From Phytoactinopolyspora limicola (lineage in GTDB: Bacteria; Actinomycetota; Actinomycetes; Jiangellales; Jiangellaceae): DNA of 64,000 bases. The notes under the pieces are model-generated. The model saw only the letters and a program-made list of their open reading frames with translations, had not been told where the DNA came from and did not search any database. The DNA lies in contig NZ_JAAOEN010000004.1 in NCBI RefSeq assembly GCF_011320225.1, positions 362,889 through 426,888 on the forward strand. Direction: 5' to 3'. Made by a program: the position numbers and the translations under genes. Below are positions 43,352-52,179 of this stretch, in pieces (the stretch's first letter is position 1; each line of letters starts with the position of its first letter).

Positions 43352-44188
43352 ATGTCTGATCCTCGGAGTGTTCTGACCCGCCCGGCGCCCGCACCAGATC
43401 TGACGGTTCGGTACGGGCCGCTGCCCGATCACGTCGCCGATGTCCGTCTGCCGGCGCCCACCGACCCGCACTCGCCGGCGCCGTTGGTGGTTGTCATCCA
43501 TGGCGGTTTCTGGCGGCACCGTTACGACCGAACCCATACCGGTCCGCAGTGCGCCGCCCTCGCCGCGGCCGGGTTCGCCGTCGTCGCCATCGAGTACCGC
43601 CGCACCGGCGGTGGGGGCGGCTGGCCGGAGACGTTCGACGACGTGGCCCTTGCACTGGACACCGTGCCGGAACTCGTCGCCGAGGCCGCACCGGGCCGGG
43701 TGGACACCACCCGCGTCGTCCACCTGGGCCATTCGGCCGGAGGGCACCTCGCGGTCTGGGCGGCCTCGCGGACCCGGCTCCCGGCCGAGTCCCGATGGCG
43801 GCGACACGATCCCGATCCCGCATTGCGCGGCGTGGTCTCCCTGGCCGGTGTGCTGGATCTGGCGGCCTGTGCCGACGCCGATCTCGATGACGGCGCGGTA
43901 CGCGCGCTGCTGGGCGGCGACCCGCACCAGATACCGGAGCGTTACGCCGAGGCCGATCCACTTCAGCTGACTCCGCCCGGGGTACCAACGGTGCTGATCC
44001 ATGGCACCGATGACGACCGCGTCCCACCCGAGTTCAGCACGCGGTACGCTGCGAAGGCCGGACATCAGGCAGACATGGTCTCCCTGCCCGGTATCGAGCA
44101 TTTCGGGGTCATCGACCCGCTCTCCTCGGCCTGGCCGGAGATCGAGCGACAGGTCTCAGCTTTGTTGCGTGCTATTGACGACCGCTAG
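43352..44188 (+). CDS. Alpha/beta hydrolase (esterase / kynurenine formamidase-like)
   Basis: A 278-aa serine hydrolase. The oxyanion-hole motif HGGFW, the nucleophile in GHSAGGHLAVW, the Asp in HGTDDDRVPP and the His in GIEHFGVID form a complete catalytic set of the Abhydrolase_3/BD-FAE type. It could hydrolyse an ester or formamide taken up by the adjacent Liv-type importer. The ATG at 43352 is used; a GTG at 43328 would overlap the divergent paaX start. Confidence 0.88.
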   Translation: MSDPRSVLTRPAPAPDLTVRYGPLPDHVADVRLPAPTDPHSPAPLVVVIHGGFWRHRYDRTHTGPQCAALAAAGFAVVAIEYRRTGGGGGWPETFDDVALALDTVPELVAEAAPGRVDTTRVVHLGHSAGGHLAVWAASRTRLPAESRWRRHDPDPALRGVVSLAGVLDLAACADADLDDGAVRALLGGDPHQIPERYAEADPLQLTPPGVPTVLIHGTDDDRVPPEFSTRYAAKAGHQADMVSLPGIEHFGVIDPLSSAWPEIERQVSALLRAIDDR

Positions 44189-44249
44189 CCACGCGCGATA
44201 TGACGTGTGTCTCACGTTGTCACCACGAGCACCCACCGCGGAGGCGGCC

Positions 44250-45461
44250 ATGCAGACTCCACGTCATCTCACGAGGGCGCGATCCCGCGCTCTCCCACCA
44301 CTCATCGCATGTTGCGGCCTCGCCCTGACCCTCACCGCCTGCGGCGGCTCCAGCCTCGGCAGTGAGGGATCCAGCGACGGCGACGACGGGCCGGTGCGCA
44401 TCGGCCTACTCGTCCCGCAGTCCGGCATCTACACGTCACTCGGCGACGACATGAAGAACGCCTTCGAGATGTACGTCGACCTCAACGACGGCCAGCTCGG
44501 CGGTCGCGACGTCGAGGTCATCCTGGCCGACGAGGGCGAGACCGCCGACTCCGGGCAGGCCGGAGCCACCAAACTGATCAAGTCCGACGACGTCCACGCC
44601 GTCACCGGAGTGGTCAGCTCGGCGGTTATGAACGCGATCAAGGACATGGTCGAGGACGACGGCGTTCCACTGGTCGGCTCCAATGCCTCCCCCACCGACC
44701 TCGTCGACGTCGATTACATCTGGCGCACGTCGTACGTCAACGACGAGCCCGGCATCGCCCTCGGCGAGCACGTCGCCAACACCGTCGACGGGCCGGTCTA
44801 CCTGATCGCAGCCGACTACCAGGCCGGCAAGGACGAGATCGAGGGCTTCAAGGAGACGTTCCTGCCGGCCGGCGGTGAGGTCGCCGACGAGGTCTACACC
44901 CCGTTCCCAGCCACCACCAACTTCCAGCCCTACCTGGCGCAGATCCAGTCCAGTGACGCCGCCGCCGTGTTCACCTTCTACGCCGGCGGCGCCGCCGTCG
45001 ACTTCGTCAAGCAGTACGACGACTACGGCCTGGCCGGCAACATCCCGCTGTACGCTCCCGGCTTCCTCACCGAAGGCGGCGTGCTACCCGCCCAGGGCGC
45101 AAGCGCGGAGGGCATCTTCACCTCGATGAACTACTCGGCCGACCTCGACACCGAACTCAACAACGAGTTCGCCAGCGAGTACGTCGAACGCTACGATCTC
45201 GAACCCACCACGTACGCGATGGCCTCCTACGACGCCGCGGCCGTCCTGGACCAGGCGATCGCCGCCGTCGACGGGGACCTCACCCGGGACTCGATCAACG
45301 ACGCCATCGCCGGTCTCGGCGAGATCGATAGCCCACGCGGCCCATGGCGGTTCAACGACGGCGGCACCCCCGTGCAGACCTGGTACCTGCGTGAGGTCGC
45401 CGACGTCGACGGCGACCTGAAGAACGTGGCCATCGGCGAACTCGGCGAGCTGGGAGACTGA
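44250..45461 (+). CDS. livK: Branched-chain amino-acid type ABC transporter substrate-binding lipoprotein
   Basis: A 403-aa type I periplasmic-binding protein (Peripla_BP_6). A lipobox LTAC lies near residue 31, then a Gly/Ser/Asp linker and the domain start VRIGLLVPQSGIYTSLGDD. The ATG at 44250 has GGAGG upstream. First gene of a five-gene Liv operon. Aromatic or amide compounds are common substrates of this family besides Leu/Ile/Val; the neighbouring PaaX-type and hydrolase genes make an aromatic-related ligand plausible. Confidence 0.92.
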   Translation: MQTPRHLTRARSRALPPLIACCGLALTLTACGGSSLGSEGSSDGDDGPVRIGLLVPQSGIYTSLGDDMKNAFEMYVDLNDGQLGGRDVEVILADEGETADSGQAGATKLIKSDDVHAVTGVVSSAVMNAIKDMVEDDGVPLVGSNASPTDLVDVDYIWRTSYVNDEPGIALGEHVANTVDGPVYLIAADYQAGKDEIEGFKETFLPAGGEVADEVYTPFPATTNFQPYLAQIQSSDAAAVFTFYAGGAAVDFVKQYDDYGLAGNIPLYAPGFLTEGGVLPAQGASAEGIFTSMNYSADLDTELNNEFASEYVERYDLEPTTYAMASYDAAAVLDQAIAAVDGDLTRDSINDAIAGLGEIDSPRGPWRFNDGGTPVQTWYLREVADVDGDLKNVAIGELGELGD

Positions 45462-45466
45462 CCCAG

Positions 45467-46342
45467 GTGGATGCGCTGGCCACCAACCTGGTGACCGTCG
45501 TCGAAGGGATCGCCTTCGGACTGTTGCTGTTCACCTTGGCCGTCGGCCTGTCCCTCGTGTTCGGCATGATGGACGTGCTCAACCTGGCCCACGGCACGCT
45601 CTACCTGGTCGGCGCCTACGCCGCCTACGCGTTGTCCGACGGCTCCTGGTGGGGGTTGGCGCTGGCGGTGGTCGTCGGCACGGTGGCTGGAGCGGCCGGC
45701 GGCGGCTTGTTGGCCGGGATGACGTTGCCGTTGTCCCGGCGCGGCCATCTCGACCAGGCATTGCTGACCCTCGGCGTCGCCTTCATCGCCGCGGAGCTGT
45801 TCTTCGAGGCGTTCGGCCACGAGGTGGTCCCCACCGCGCCGCCGGAGGCGCTACGCGGCAGCGTGGAGCTGTTCGGGCGGCAGTACCCGGTCTACCGGCT
45901 CGTGTTCATCGCCGTCGCCGCGGTCCTCGCGCTCGCGGTGTACCTGGTGTTCGAGCGCAGCACCCTCGGCGCCCTCGTCCGCGCCACCGTGGCCGATCGG
46001 GAAATGGTGCATGCGATGGGCGTCGACACCCGCAAAGTCCTGTTCGGTGTGTTCGCCGTCGGCGCCGCCCTGGCCGCCATCGGCGGTACCCTCGGCGCGC
46101 CGCTGCTCGCGCCGGGACCCGGCATCGACGAACGGGTGCTGGTTCTCTCGCTGGTGGTGGTGGTCATCGGCGGGCTCGGCTCGGTGCGCGGAGCGTTGCT
46201 CGGCGGACTGCTGATCGGCCAGGTACAGACGTTGGGTGTGTCGCTACTGCCCGACCTGGCACCATTCCTGCTGTTCGGAGCGATGCTCGTCGTACTCGCG
46301 ATCAAACCCGCCGGACTCGTGCCCGCCGGAGGACGCCGATGA
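45467..46342 (+). CDS. livH: Branched-chain amino-acid type ABC permease LivH
   Basis: A 291-aa membrane protein with about eight hydrophobic helices and the family motifs VFGMMDVLNLAHGTLYLVGA and VVIGGLGSVRGALLGGLLIG. GTG start at 45467, 5 bp after the binding protein; the stop overlaps the next start (ATGA). Confidence 0.93.
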   Translation: MDALATNLVTVVEGIAFGLLLFTLAVGLSLVFGMMDVLNLAHGTLYLVGAYAAYALSDGSWWGLALAVVVGTVAGAAGGGLLAGMTLPLSRRGHLDQALLTLGVAFIAAELFFEAFGHEVVPTAPPEALRGSVELFGRQYPVYRLVFIAVAAVLALAVYLVFERSTLGALVRATVADREMVHAMGVDTRKVLFGVFAVGAALAAIGGTLGAPLLAPGPGIDERVLVLSLVVVVIGGLGSVRGALLGGLLIGQVQTLGVSLLPDLAPFLLFGAMLVVLAIKPAGLVPAGGRR

Positions 46343-47436
46343 GCCCCGACCCCGACCTGCGCCGCGCCCTGCGCTTCGGCCTCCGGCCGGGCCGGTGGAC
46401 CGTTCTGGCCTGGGCCGCCGTGGCCGTGGTACTCGCGGCCGCACCGTTCCTGCTGAACAACTACCAGATCAGCACGTTATCGCGGATGCTGGTGTTCGGC
46501 CTGCTCGCGATCAGTGCGACGCTGCTCACCGGGGTCACCGGGCTACCCACGCTGGGGCAGGCGGCCTATTTCGGCGTCGGCGCGTACACCGCGGCCATCG
46601 TCGCCCGCGATGTCACCGCCATCGGACCGGTCCAGGTCCTGCTGGCCGCGGTGGCGGCCGCCGTCGTCGCGCTGTTCACCGGCACCCTCGCCACCCGCGC
46701 GCGCGGGGTGCCGTTCCTGATGATCACCCTGGCCATCGGCGAGATCGCGCACAGCGCTGCCACGTCATGGAGCTCGATCACCCGGGGGTCGGATGGATTG
46801 TCCGGCATTCCCCGAGTAGTGCCACTGCCGGGTATGAGCGAACTACGCCTGGACGGCCTCGTCTACTACTACGTGCTGGTCATGGCAGCCCTCGCCTACC
46901 TGCTGGTTCGCGCCCTGGTCCGCTCGCCGTACGGGCTCGTCCTGCGCGGCGTCCGGGACAACGAGGCGCGGCTGCGGGCCATCGGCTACCCCACCGGCCG
47001 CTACGTCCTGGCCGGGTTCACCGTCGCTGGCGGGCTGGCCGGAGCGGCCGGTGCCCTGCTGGTTTCGGTGCAGCGGTTCGTCTCCCCCGGCGACGTCGGG
47101 TTCTCCGTCGCCGCGGTCGCGCTGCTGGCCGCGATCATCGGCGGCGTCGGCTCGTTGCCCGGCGCGATGGCCGGTGCCGCCCTCGTCGTACTCGTGCGCG
47201 ACTACATCGGCACCGACCTCGGTGGACGCGGACCGCTACTGGTCGGCGCGATGTTCGTCGCCGTCGTCTATCTCATGCCACAGGGGCTGGCCGGTCTCGG
47301 CCATCAGCTACGACGGTGGTTCTCGTGGCGACGACGATCTACACCGCCACCAGCCGGGGCACCATCCTCGGCGGAGCCGGAAACGACGCCGGACGACCCG
47401 CAACCAAGCGTGGGATCCGATCGGAGCGCGACATGA
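46339..47436 (+). CDS. livM: Branched-chain amino-acid type ABC permease LivM
   Basis: A 365-aa partner permease, with LLTGVTGLPTLGQAAYFGVG, ALVRSPYGLVLRGVRDNE and IIGGVGSLPGAMAGAALVV. The C-terminal 45 residues are a hydrophilic Arg/Pro/Ser-rich tail not needed for the fold. ATG at 46339; the end overlaps the livG start by 4 bp. Confidence 0.93.
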   Translation: MSPDPDLRRALRFGLRPGRWTVLAWAAVAVVLAAAPFLLNNYQISTLSRMLVFGLLAISATLLTGVTGLPTLGQAAYFGVGAYTAAIVARDVTAIGPVQVLLAAVAAAVVALFTGTLATRARGVPFLMITLAIGEIAHSAATSWSSITRGSDGLSGIPRVVPLPGMSELRLDGLVYYYVLVMAALAYLLVRALVRSPYGLVLRGVRDNEARLRAIGYPTGRYVLAGFTVAGGLAGAAGALLVSVQRFVSPGDVGFSVAAVALLAAIIGGVGSLPGAMAGAALVVLVRDYIGTDLGGRGPLLVGAMFVAVVYLMPQGLAGLGHQLRRWFSWRRRSTPPPAGAPSSAEPETTPDDPQPSVGSDRSAT

Positions 47437-48221
47437 CCACCGAATCCACCAATGCGGTCGCGCTACACGACATCACCGTCCGATTCGGCCAGCTGACCGC
47501 GCTGGCCGGGGTCAGCCTCGAGGTACCGGCCGGGCAACGGCGGGCGATCATCGGACCGAACGGCGCCGGGAAATCCACCCTGTTCAGCGTCATCGCCGGC
47601 ACTCGGCGGCCCACCGGTGGCCGGGTGCTGGTCGACGGCCGGGACATCACGTCATTGCCGGTGCATCGTCGCGTCGACGCCGGTGTGGTCACCACGTTCC
47701 AGCACTCCAGTCTGTTCCTGCGGGAGACCGTCCTGGAGAACGTCCTGCTCGCCGTCGCCCGCCGGGCACGCGTCGCCCATCGCTGGTTCCGGCCGGCCGG
47801 CGCCTACCGTGACCTGCTCGACCACTCCGCCACCCTGCTCGCGCGGGTAGGTTTGGCGGGCCGGGAGGCACTTCTGGCCGGTGCCCTGTCCCACGGTGAA
47901 CGCCGCCAGCTGGAGGTCGCGGTGGCTCTCGCCGCCCAGCCCCGGGTCCTTCTGCTCGACGAACCGGCAGCGGGCATGTCACCGGCCGAGACCGACCGCC
48001 TCGGCCAACTCATCCGGGGCCTGCCCGCGGACATGACGGTGCTGCTGGTAGAGCACGACCTCGACCTCGTCTTCGACCTGGCCGACGAGGTAACCGTGCT
48101 CCATCTCGGCGAGCACCTAGCCACCGCCGGAGTGGCCGAGATCCGCGCCGACGAGAACGTGCAGCATGCCTATCTCGGCACCGCGGACGTCGACGAGTTG
48201 TTCTTCGAGGAGACGTCATGA
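47433..48221 (+). CDS. livG: Branched-chain amino-acid type ABC ATPase LivG
   Basis: A 262-aa ATPase. Walker A GPNGAGKST lies near 42-50, Q-loop region TTFQHSSLF, signature LSHGERRQLEVAVAL (SHGE instead of SGGE), Walker B VLLLDEPAAGMSP and H-loop LLVEHDLD. The BCA_ABC_TP_C end is kept. The ATG at 47433 has GGAG upstream. Confidence 0.93.
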   Translation: MTTESTNAVALHDITVRFGQLTALAGVSLEVPAGQRRAIIGPNGAGKSTLFSVIAGTRRPTGGRVLVDGRDITSLPVHRRVDAGVVTTFQHSSLFLRETVLENVLLAVARRARVAHRWFRPAGAYRDLLDHSATLLARVGLAGREALLAGALSHGERRQLEVAVALAAQPRVLLLDEPAAGMSPAETDRLGQLIRGLPADMTVLLVEHDLDLVFDLADEVTVLHLGEHLATAGVAEIRADENVQHAYLGTADVDELFFEETS

Positions 48222-48922
48222 CCCATCTCGTCATCCGCGACCTACACAGCGGCTACCAGGGATCAACCGTGCTGCACGGCGTCGACCTCGACGTCCGGGG
48301 TGGTCGGGTGCTCGGGTTGCTGGGCCGCAACGGAGTCGGCAAGTCGACGCTCATCAACACGGTCTGCGGGTTGGTCCGCGCGTCGTCGGGATCGGTCCAG
48401 CTCGACGGCCAAGAGCTGGCCGGTCAGCGGCCGGACGTGGCGGCCCGGGCGGGCATCGGGCTAGTGCCACAGGGACGCCGGATCTTCCCCGACCTGACCG
48501 TTGCCGAGCATCTCGACGTCGCCACCCGGGTCAGCCGCGCGGGTGCCTGGGACCGGGCCGCCATCCTCGCGTTGCTCCCCCGGCTCGGTGAACGGCTCTC
48601 GCACCGCGGCAACCAGCTGTCAGGTGGCGAGCAGCAGATGCTCGCCATCGCGCGGGCGCTGCTGACCAACCCGTCGGTGCTGCTGCTCGACGAACCGTCG
48701 GACGGGCTGGCTCCGCAGCTGGTGGCCCAGGTGGGGGCGACCATCTCCGAGATCGTCGAGTCGGGGACCGCCGTCCTGCTGGTCGAGCAGGACCTCCGGC
48801 TGGCGTTCAGCGTCGCCCAGGAGATCGCGGTGATGGACAAGGGGCGGATCGTGCTGCACGAACCAACACGGCAGTTCCGCTCCGACGCCGCTCGCGCCCG
48901 CCGGCTGCTCGGCGTCGCGTAG
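48218..48922 (+). CDS. livF: Branched-chain amino-acid type ABC ATPase LivF
   Basis: A 234-aa ATPase with Walker A GRNGVGKST, the LivF-specific GIGLVPQGRRIFPDLTV, signature LSGGEQQMLAIARAL and Walker B VLLLDEPSDGLAP. The ATG overlaps the livG stop (ATGA). Last gene of the importer; the palindrome at 48997 follows after 74 bp of pyrimidine-rich DNA. Confidence 0.94.
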   Translation: MTHLVIRDLHSGYQGSTVLHGVDLDVRGGRVLGLLGRNGVGKSTLINTVCGLVRASSGSVQLDGQELAGQRPDVAARAGIGLVPQGRRIFPDLTVAEHLDVATRVSRAGAWDRAAILALLPRLGERLSHRGNQLSGGEQQMLAIARALLTNPSVLLLDEPSDGLAPQLVAQVGATISEIVESGTAVLLVEQDLRLAFSVAQEIAVMDKGRIVLHEPTRQFRSDAARARRLLGVA

Positions 48923-48996
48923 CCGACTCACCTGACCCGCTCTCCCGTCCCCACCCGCCCCCGCCGCCTGGTCCCTGCTCCCGCCCCCGTCCCCCC

Positions 48997-49060
48997 GTTC
49001 CCATGATCATTGGCTTTTGACTACCGGATCCGGTAGTCAAAAGCCAATGATCATGGGGAC
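48997..49060. terminator. 64-bp GATC-edged palindrome after the liv operon (family A)
   Basis: Arms pair throughout with only a G-T at 48999/49058 and meet at GGATCC. The stem (ATTGGCTTTTGACTACCGG) is the same as at 1-64, 49 kb away, but the outer flank is CCCATG/CATGGG instead of CCGGTG/CACCGG. It separates the liv operon from the LacI-headed operon (same strand). The rest of the 48923-49265 gap holds a pyrimidine-rich tract and the LacI promoter. Confidence 0.8.
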
Positions 49061-49107
49061 TGGGGACGGGACTGGGGGCGGGACGGGCGGCGGAGGCGCG
49101 CGGGGTC

Positions 49108-49165
49108 TTGACGCCATGGGAAACCGAGCATTAACGTAATCGGAACACGACTTCATACGTATTAA
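49108..49165 (+). promoter_or_regulatory. Promoter and operator of the LacI-headed operon
   Basis: TTGACG (49108-49113), an 18-bp spacer and TAACGT (49132-49137) form a good sigma-70-type promoter. TTCATACGTATTAA (49152-49165), with the perfect ATACGTAT palindrome at 49155-49162, lies about where the transcript starts, the classical place for a LacI-family autorepressor. A related site, TAATACGTA, lies upstream of the binding-protein gene of the same locus. Confidence 0.6.
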
Positions 49166-49265
49166 ACAATCACCGCAGCAACCGCCCGACCACCGCTGGC
49201 TGGGTGCCACGCGCACCGTTGACCAGCTATATCGTCCTGCCGTTGGGCAGATGGGAGCCTTGCCG

Positions 49266-50339
49266 ATGCCGCCTCGCCGCCGCCGGCCTACTCAGGTGGA
49301 CATCGCACGCCATGCCGGTGTGTCGCAGGCCACCGTGTCGTTGGTGATCAGCGGCGGGTCGGCCAGCGAGAACGTCGCCGAGGCCACCCGCCAGGCGGTC
49401 CTCGCGGCGGCCGACGAACTGGGTTACTCGGCCAACGCCGCTGCCCGCAGCCTCAAAGGCGGCCGCAATCACCTGCTGGGCCTCTACACGTTCGAGCCGG
49501 TGTTCCCCGTCGACCAGCGGGACTTCTACTTCCCGTTCCTCCTGGGGGTCGAGGAGGAGACCGCCGCGCAGGGTTATGACCTCCTGCTGTTCAGCTCCGC
49601 CGGCGGCCCGGGTGAGCGGCGGGTCTACGCCCGCGGCGCCAACCGGCTGAAGGTGGCCGACGGATGTGTCCTTCTCGGCCGGCACCTGCATCGTGACGAC
49701 CTCGCCCACCTCGTCCGCGAAGACTTTCCGTTCGTCTTCATCGGCCGGCGCGAGGTGCCCGGCGCCGAGTTGTCCTACGTGGCGGTCGACTACGCCGCCG
49801 CCACCCGGGACGTCGTCGCCCGGCTCGCCGGCCTCGGCCACCGCACCATGCTCTATCTGCAGGTGGTCGGTGGCGACGAACCCACCCGGGATCGCGAGGA
49901 GGGGTACCGCCGCGGTCTCGCCGACGCGGGGCTCCCGGTCGACGAGTCGCTGATCCGGCCACTCAACGACGCCGCCGACGTCACCCCCCAACAGCTGCGC
50001 CGGTGGGTCGACGACGGCGTCACCGCGATCCTCGTCGAGCCCACCGAGGACGACACCACGGTCGGCGCGGTCGAGGCCGCGGCGGACCGGGCCGGGCTGC
50101 GTATCCCCGACGATGTGTCGGTGGTCATGCTCGGCGACCCGCCGCTGAGCCGGGCCTCCGACCATGACTGGACCCGCTACACACTCCCCCGGGCCCACAT
50201 GGGCCGCGAGGCCGTGCGGCTCCTCCTCGATCTTCTCGACGACCAGACGGGTACCCCGCGCCAGCAGTTCGTCGCCGCCGGCTACGTCGCCGGCCAGACC
50301 ATCGCCGCACCGCGGCGCACCGATGGGCGGCCAGCATGA
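49266..50339 (+). CDS. LacI-family transcriptional regulator
   Basis: A 357-aa repressor. The N-terminal LacI helix-turn-helix (TQVDIARHAGVSQATVSLVI) and hinge helix (ADELGYSANAAARSLKGG) precede a periplasmic-binding-like ligand domain. The ATG at 49266 has GGGAG 8 bp upstream; the ATG at 49251 would add five residues. It is the first gene of the locus and its stop overlaps the first permease start (ATGA), so it is co-transcribed with the importer it probably controls. The ligand is likely a sugar. Confidence 0.93.
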   Translation: MPPRRRRPTQVDIARHAGVSQATVSLVISGGSASENVAEATRQAVLAAADELGYSANAAARSLKGGRNHLLGLYTFEPVFPVDQRDFYFPFLLGVEEETAAQGYDLLLFSSAGGPGERRVYARGANRLKVADGCVLLGRHLHRDDLAHLVREDFPFVFIGRREVPGAELSYVAVDYAAATRDVVARLAGLGHRTMLYLQVVGGDEPTRDREEGYRRGLADAGLPVDESLIRPLNDAADVTPQQLRRWVDDGVTAILVEPTEDDTTVGAVEAAADRAGLRIPDDVSVVMLGDPPLSRASDHDWTRYTLPRAHMGREAVRLLLDLLDDQTGTPRQQFVAAGYVAGQTIAAPRRTDGRPA

Positions 50340-51265
50340 TGCGGATGATCGGGCGCCGGCTCGCGCTGGGCGCGTTCGTGATGTGGGGCTGCGTGACGCT
50401 GATCTTCGTCATCGTCCGGCTCGCGCCGGGTGATCAGGCCAGCGTCGCGCTCGGCCCGGACGCCACCGCCGACGAGATCGCCGCGGCGCGCACCCGGCTC
50501 GGCCTCGACGAGCCACTCGTCGTGCAGTACGTCAGCTACCTCGGCCGGGTACTGCGGCTCGACTTCGGTGAGTCCTACCGGCTCGGCCAGCCGGCTATGG
50601 ACGCGGTGTTGAGCCGGTTCCCCGCCACCCTCCAACTCACCGTGGCCGCGATGGCCATGGCGATCGTCGCCGGGCTGATCCTCGGCTGCCTGGCCGGCGG
50701 CCGGCCCAACGGGGTGGTCGACCGCGTGCTCTCCTCCACGGCCATAAGCCTCCAGTCGTTCCCCACCTTCTGGGTCGGCATCATGCTCATCCTCGTCTTC
50801 GCGCTCCATCTGCGAGCCCTGCCGAGCGCCGGGTCCGGCTCGCTGAGCCACCTGGTGTTACCCGCCGTGACCCTGGCCCTGCCGCAAACCGCGATCGTCG
50901 CCCGGCTCACCCGGAGCAGCCTGGCCGAGTCGATGCAGGACGGTTACGTCCAGACCGCACGCTCGAAGGGCCTCACCGAGCGGGAAGTGCTGGTCGGGCA
51001 TGCACTAAAGAACTCGTTGATCCCGGTGGTGACCATCATCGGAATCCAGACCGGCGTGTTGCTCGGTGGTTCCGTGGTGGTGGAGAACGTGTTCGCCTGG
51101 CCCGGGCTGGGATCGCTGATCGTCGACTCGGTGGCGGCCCGCGACTACGCCGTCGTCCAGGCGGCGGCCCTCCTCATCGCGGGTGTCGTCGTCGTCCTCA
51201 ATTTGCTCGCCGACCTGACCTACGCGCGGCTCGACCCGCGGATCCGAGTGGGGGCGGGCGCATGA
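50336..51265 (+). CDS. Dpp/Opp-type ABC permease (DppB-like), glycan locus
   Basis: A 309-aa permease with IGRRLALGAFVMWGCVTLIF as first helix, VRLAPGDQ, LDFGESYR and the EAA loop (TARSKGLTEREVLVGHALKN). It is coupled to the regulator by ATGA and to the next permease by ATGA (51262). Paralogue of the permease at 3214 but clearly diverged. Confidence 0.92.
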   Translation: MMRMIGRRLALGAFVMWGCVTLIFVIVRLAPGDQASVALGPDATADEIAAARTRLGLDEPLVVQYVSYLGRVLRLDFGESYRLGQPAMDAVLSRFPATLQLTVAAMAMAIVAGLILGCLAGGRPNGVVDRVLSSTAISLQSFPTFWVGIMLILVFALHLRALPSAGSGSLSHLVLPAVTLALPQTAIVARLTRSSLAESMQDGYVQTARSKGLTEREVLVGHALKNSLIPVVTIIGIQTGVLLGGSVVVENVFAWPGLGSLIVDSVAARDYAVVQAAALLIAGVVVVLNLLADLTYARLDPRIRVGAGA

Positions 51266-52179
51266 CGACCACCAGTCATCCGGTGTCCACCTCCGTCGGC
51301 CACGACGCCGCAACCACCACACCGCCACTGCCGGAGATGCGGCGCCGTTCCGCCCGGCGGGTGCTGGGTTGGTTGCGTTTCCTGCCGCATGCGGTGATCG
51401 CCGGGTACCTGTTTCTCGCTGTCGTCGGCCCACTGCTGGTCGACTACGACCCGATGGTGACGTCCATCACCGACCGGCTCCTTTCGCCGGGGTCCACCAC
51501 CTCCGACGGCAGCACGGCCTGGCTGGGCACCGACGGCGTGGGCCGCGACGTCCTCGCCCAGATCGTCCTCGGCGCGCGCACGTCGATCACCATCGCGGTG
51601 CTGACCGTCACCGTCTGCGCCGTCATCGGTATCGCCGTGGGCCTCGTCGCCGGCTACGTGGGTGGCTGGGCGGACACCGTCGCCGCCCGCCTGATCGACG
51701 TCCTGATCGCCTTCCCCGGCATCCTGCTAGCCATCGTGATCGCCGGGCTGTTCCGGCCCAGCATCGCGATCGTCGTCATCGCGCTGTCCGCGGTCGGCTG
51801 GATCGGATTCGCCCGGGTGGTCCGGGGCACGGCGTTGTCGCTGCGGGAACGCGATTGGGTCAGCGCGGCCCGGGTGATGGCGGTGCCTCGCCGCTCCATC
51901 CTCACCCGGCACGTGCTGCCGTTCGTCGCCGGACCCGTCGTCGCGATGGCCACCCTGGAGTTCGCCCTGGTGGTCCTGGCCGAGGCGGGCCTGAGCTTCC
52001 TCGGCATCGGATTACCTCCGACGGCTGTCTCGTGGGGGCAGACGGTCGCGGCCGGCAAGGAGTACCTGGAGATCGCCTGGTGGATCTCCACCTTCCCGGG
52101 CCTCGCCCTGGCCCTGCTCGTCGTCTGCGTGGGGCTGGTCGGCGACCAACTGACCGCGCGTTACGGAGGGAAGAGATGA
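51262..52179 (+). CDS. Dpp/Opp-type ABC permease (DppC-like), glycan locus
   Basis: A 305-aa permease. The hydrophilic N-terminus precedes one helix, then the WLGTDGVGRDVLAQIVLGAR segment and the EAA loop (SAARVMAVPRRSILTRHVLP). The stop overlaps the next ATPase start (ATG 52176, with GGAGGGAAG upstream). Confidence 0.92.
   Translation: MTTTSHPVSTSVGHDAATTTPPLPEMRRRSARRVLGWLRFLPHAVIAGYLFLAVVGPLLVDYDPMVTSITDRLLSPGSTTSDGSTAWLGTDGVGRDVLAQIVLGARTSITIAVLTVTVCAVIGIAVGLVAGYVGGWADTVAARLIDVLIAFPGILLAIVIAGLFRPSIAIVVIALSAVGWIGFARVVRGTALSLRERDWVSAARVMAVPRRSILTRHVLPFVAGPVVAMATLEFALVVLAEAGLSFLGIGLPPTAVSWGQTVAAGKEYLEIAWWISTFPGLALALLVVCVGLVGDQLTARYGGKR

Noticed and set aside
46236-47432. Long upstream extension of the livG reading frame
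   Set aside because: It overlaps livM out of frame and gives an Arg-rich product without family features; the ATG at 47433 has a ribosome binding site and starts a normal ABC ATPase.
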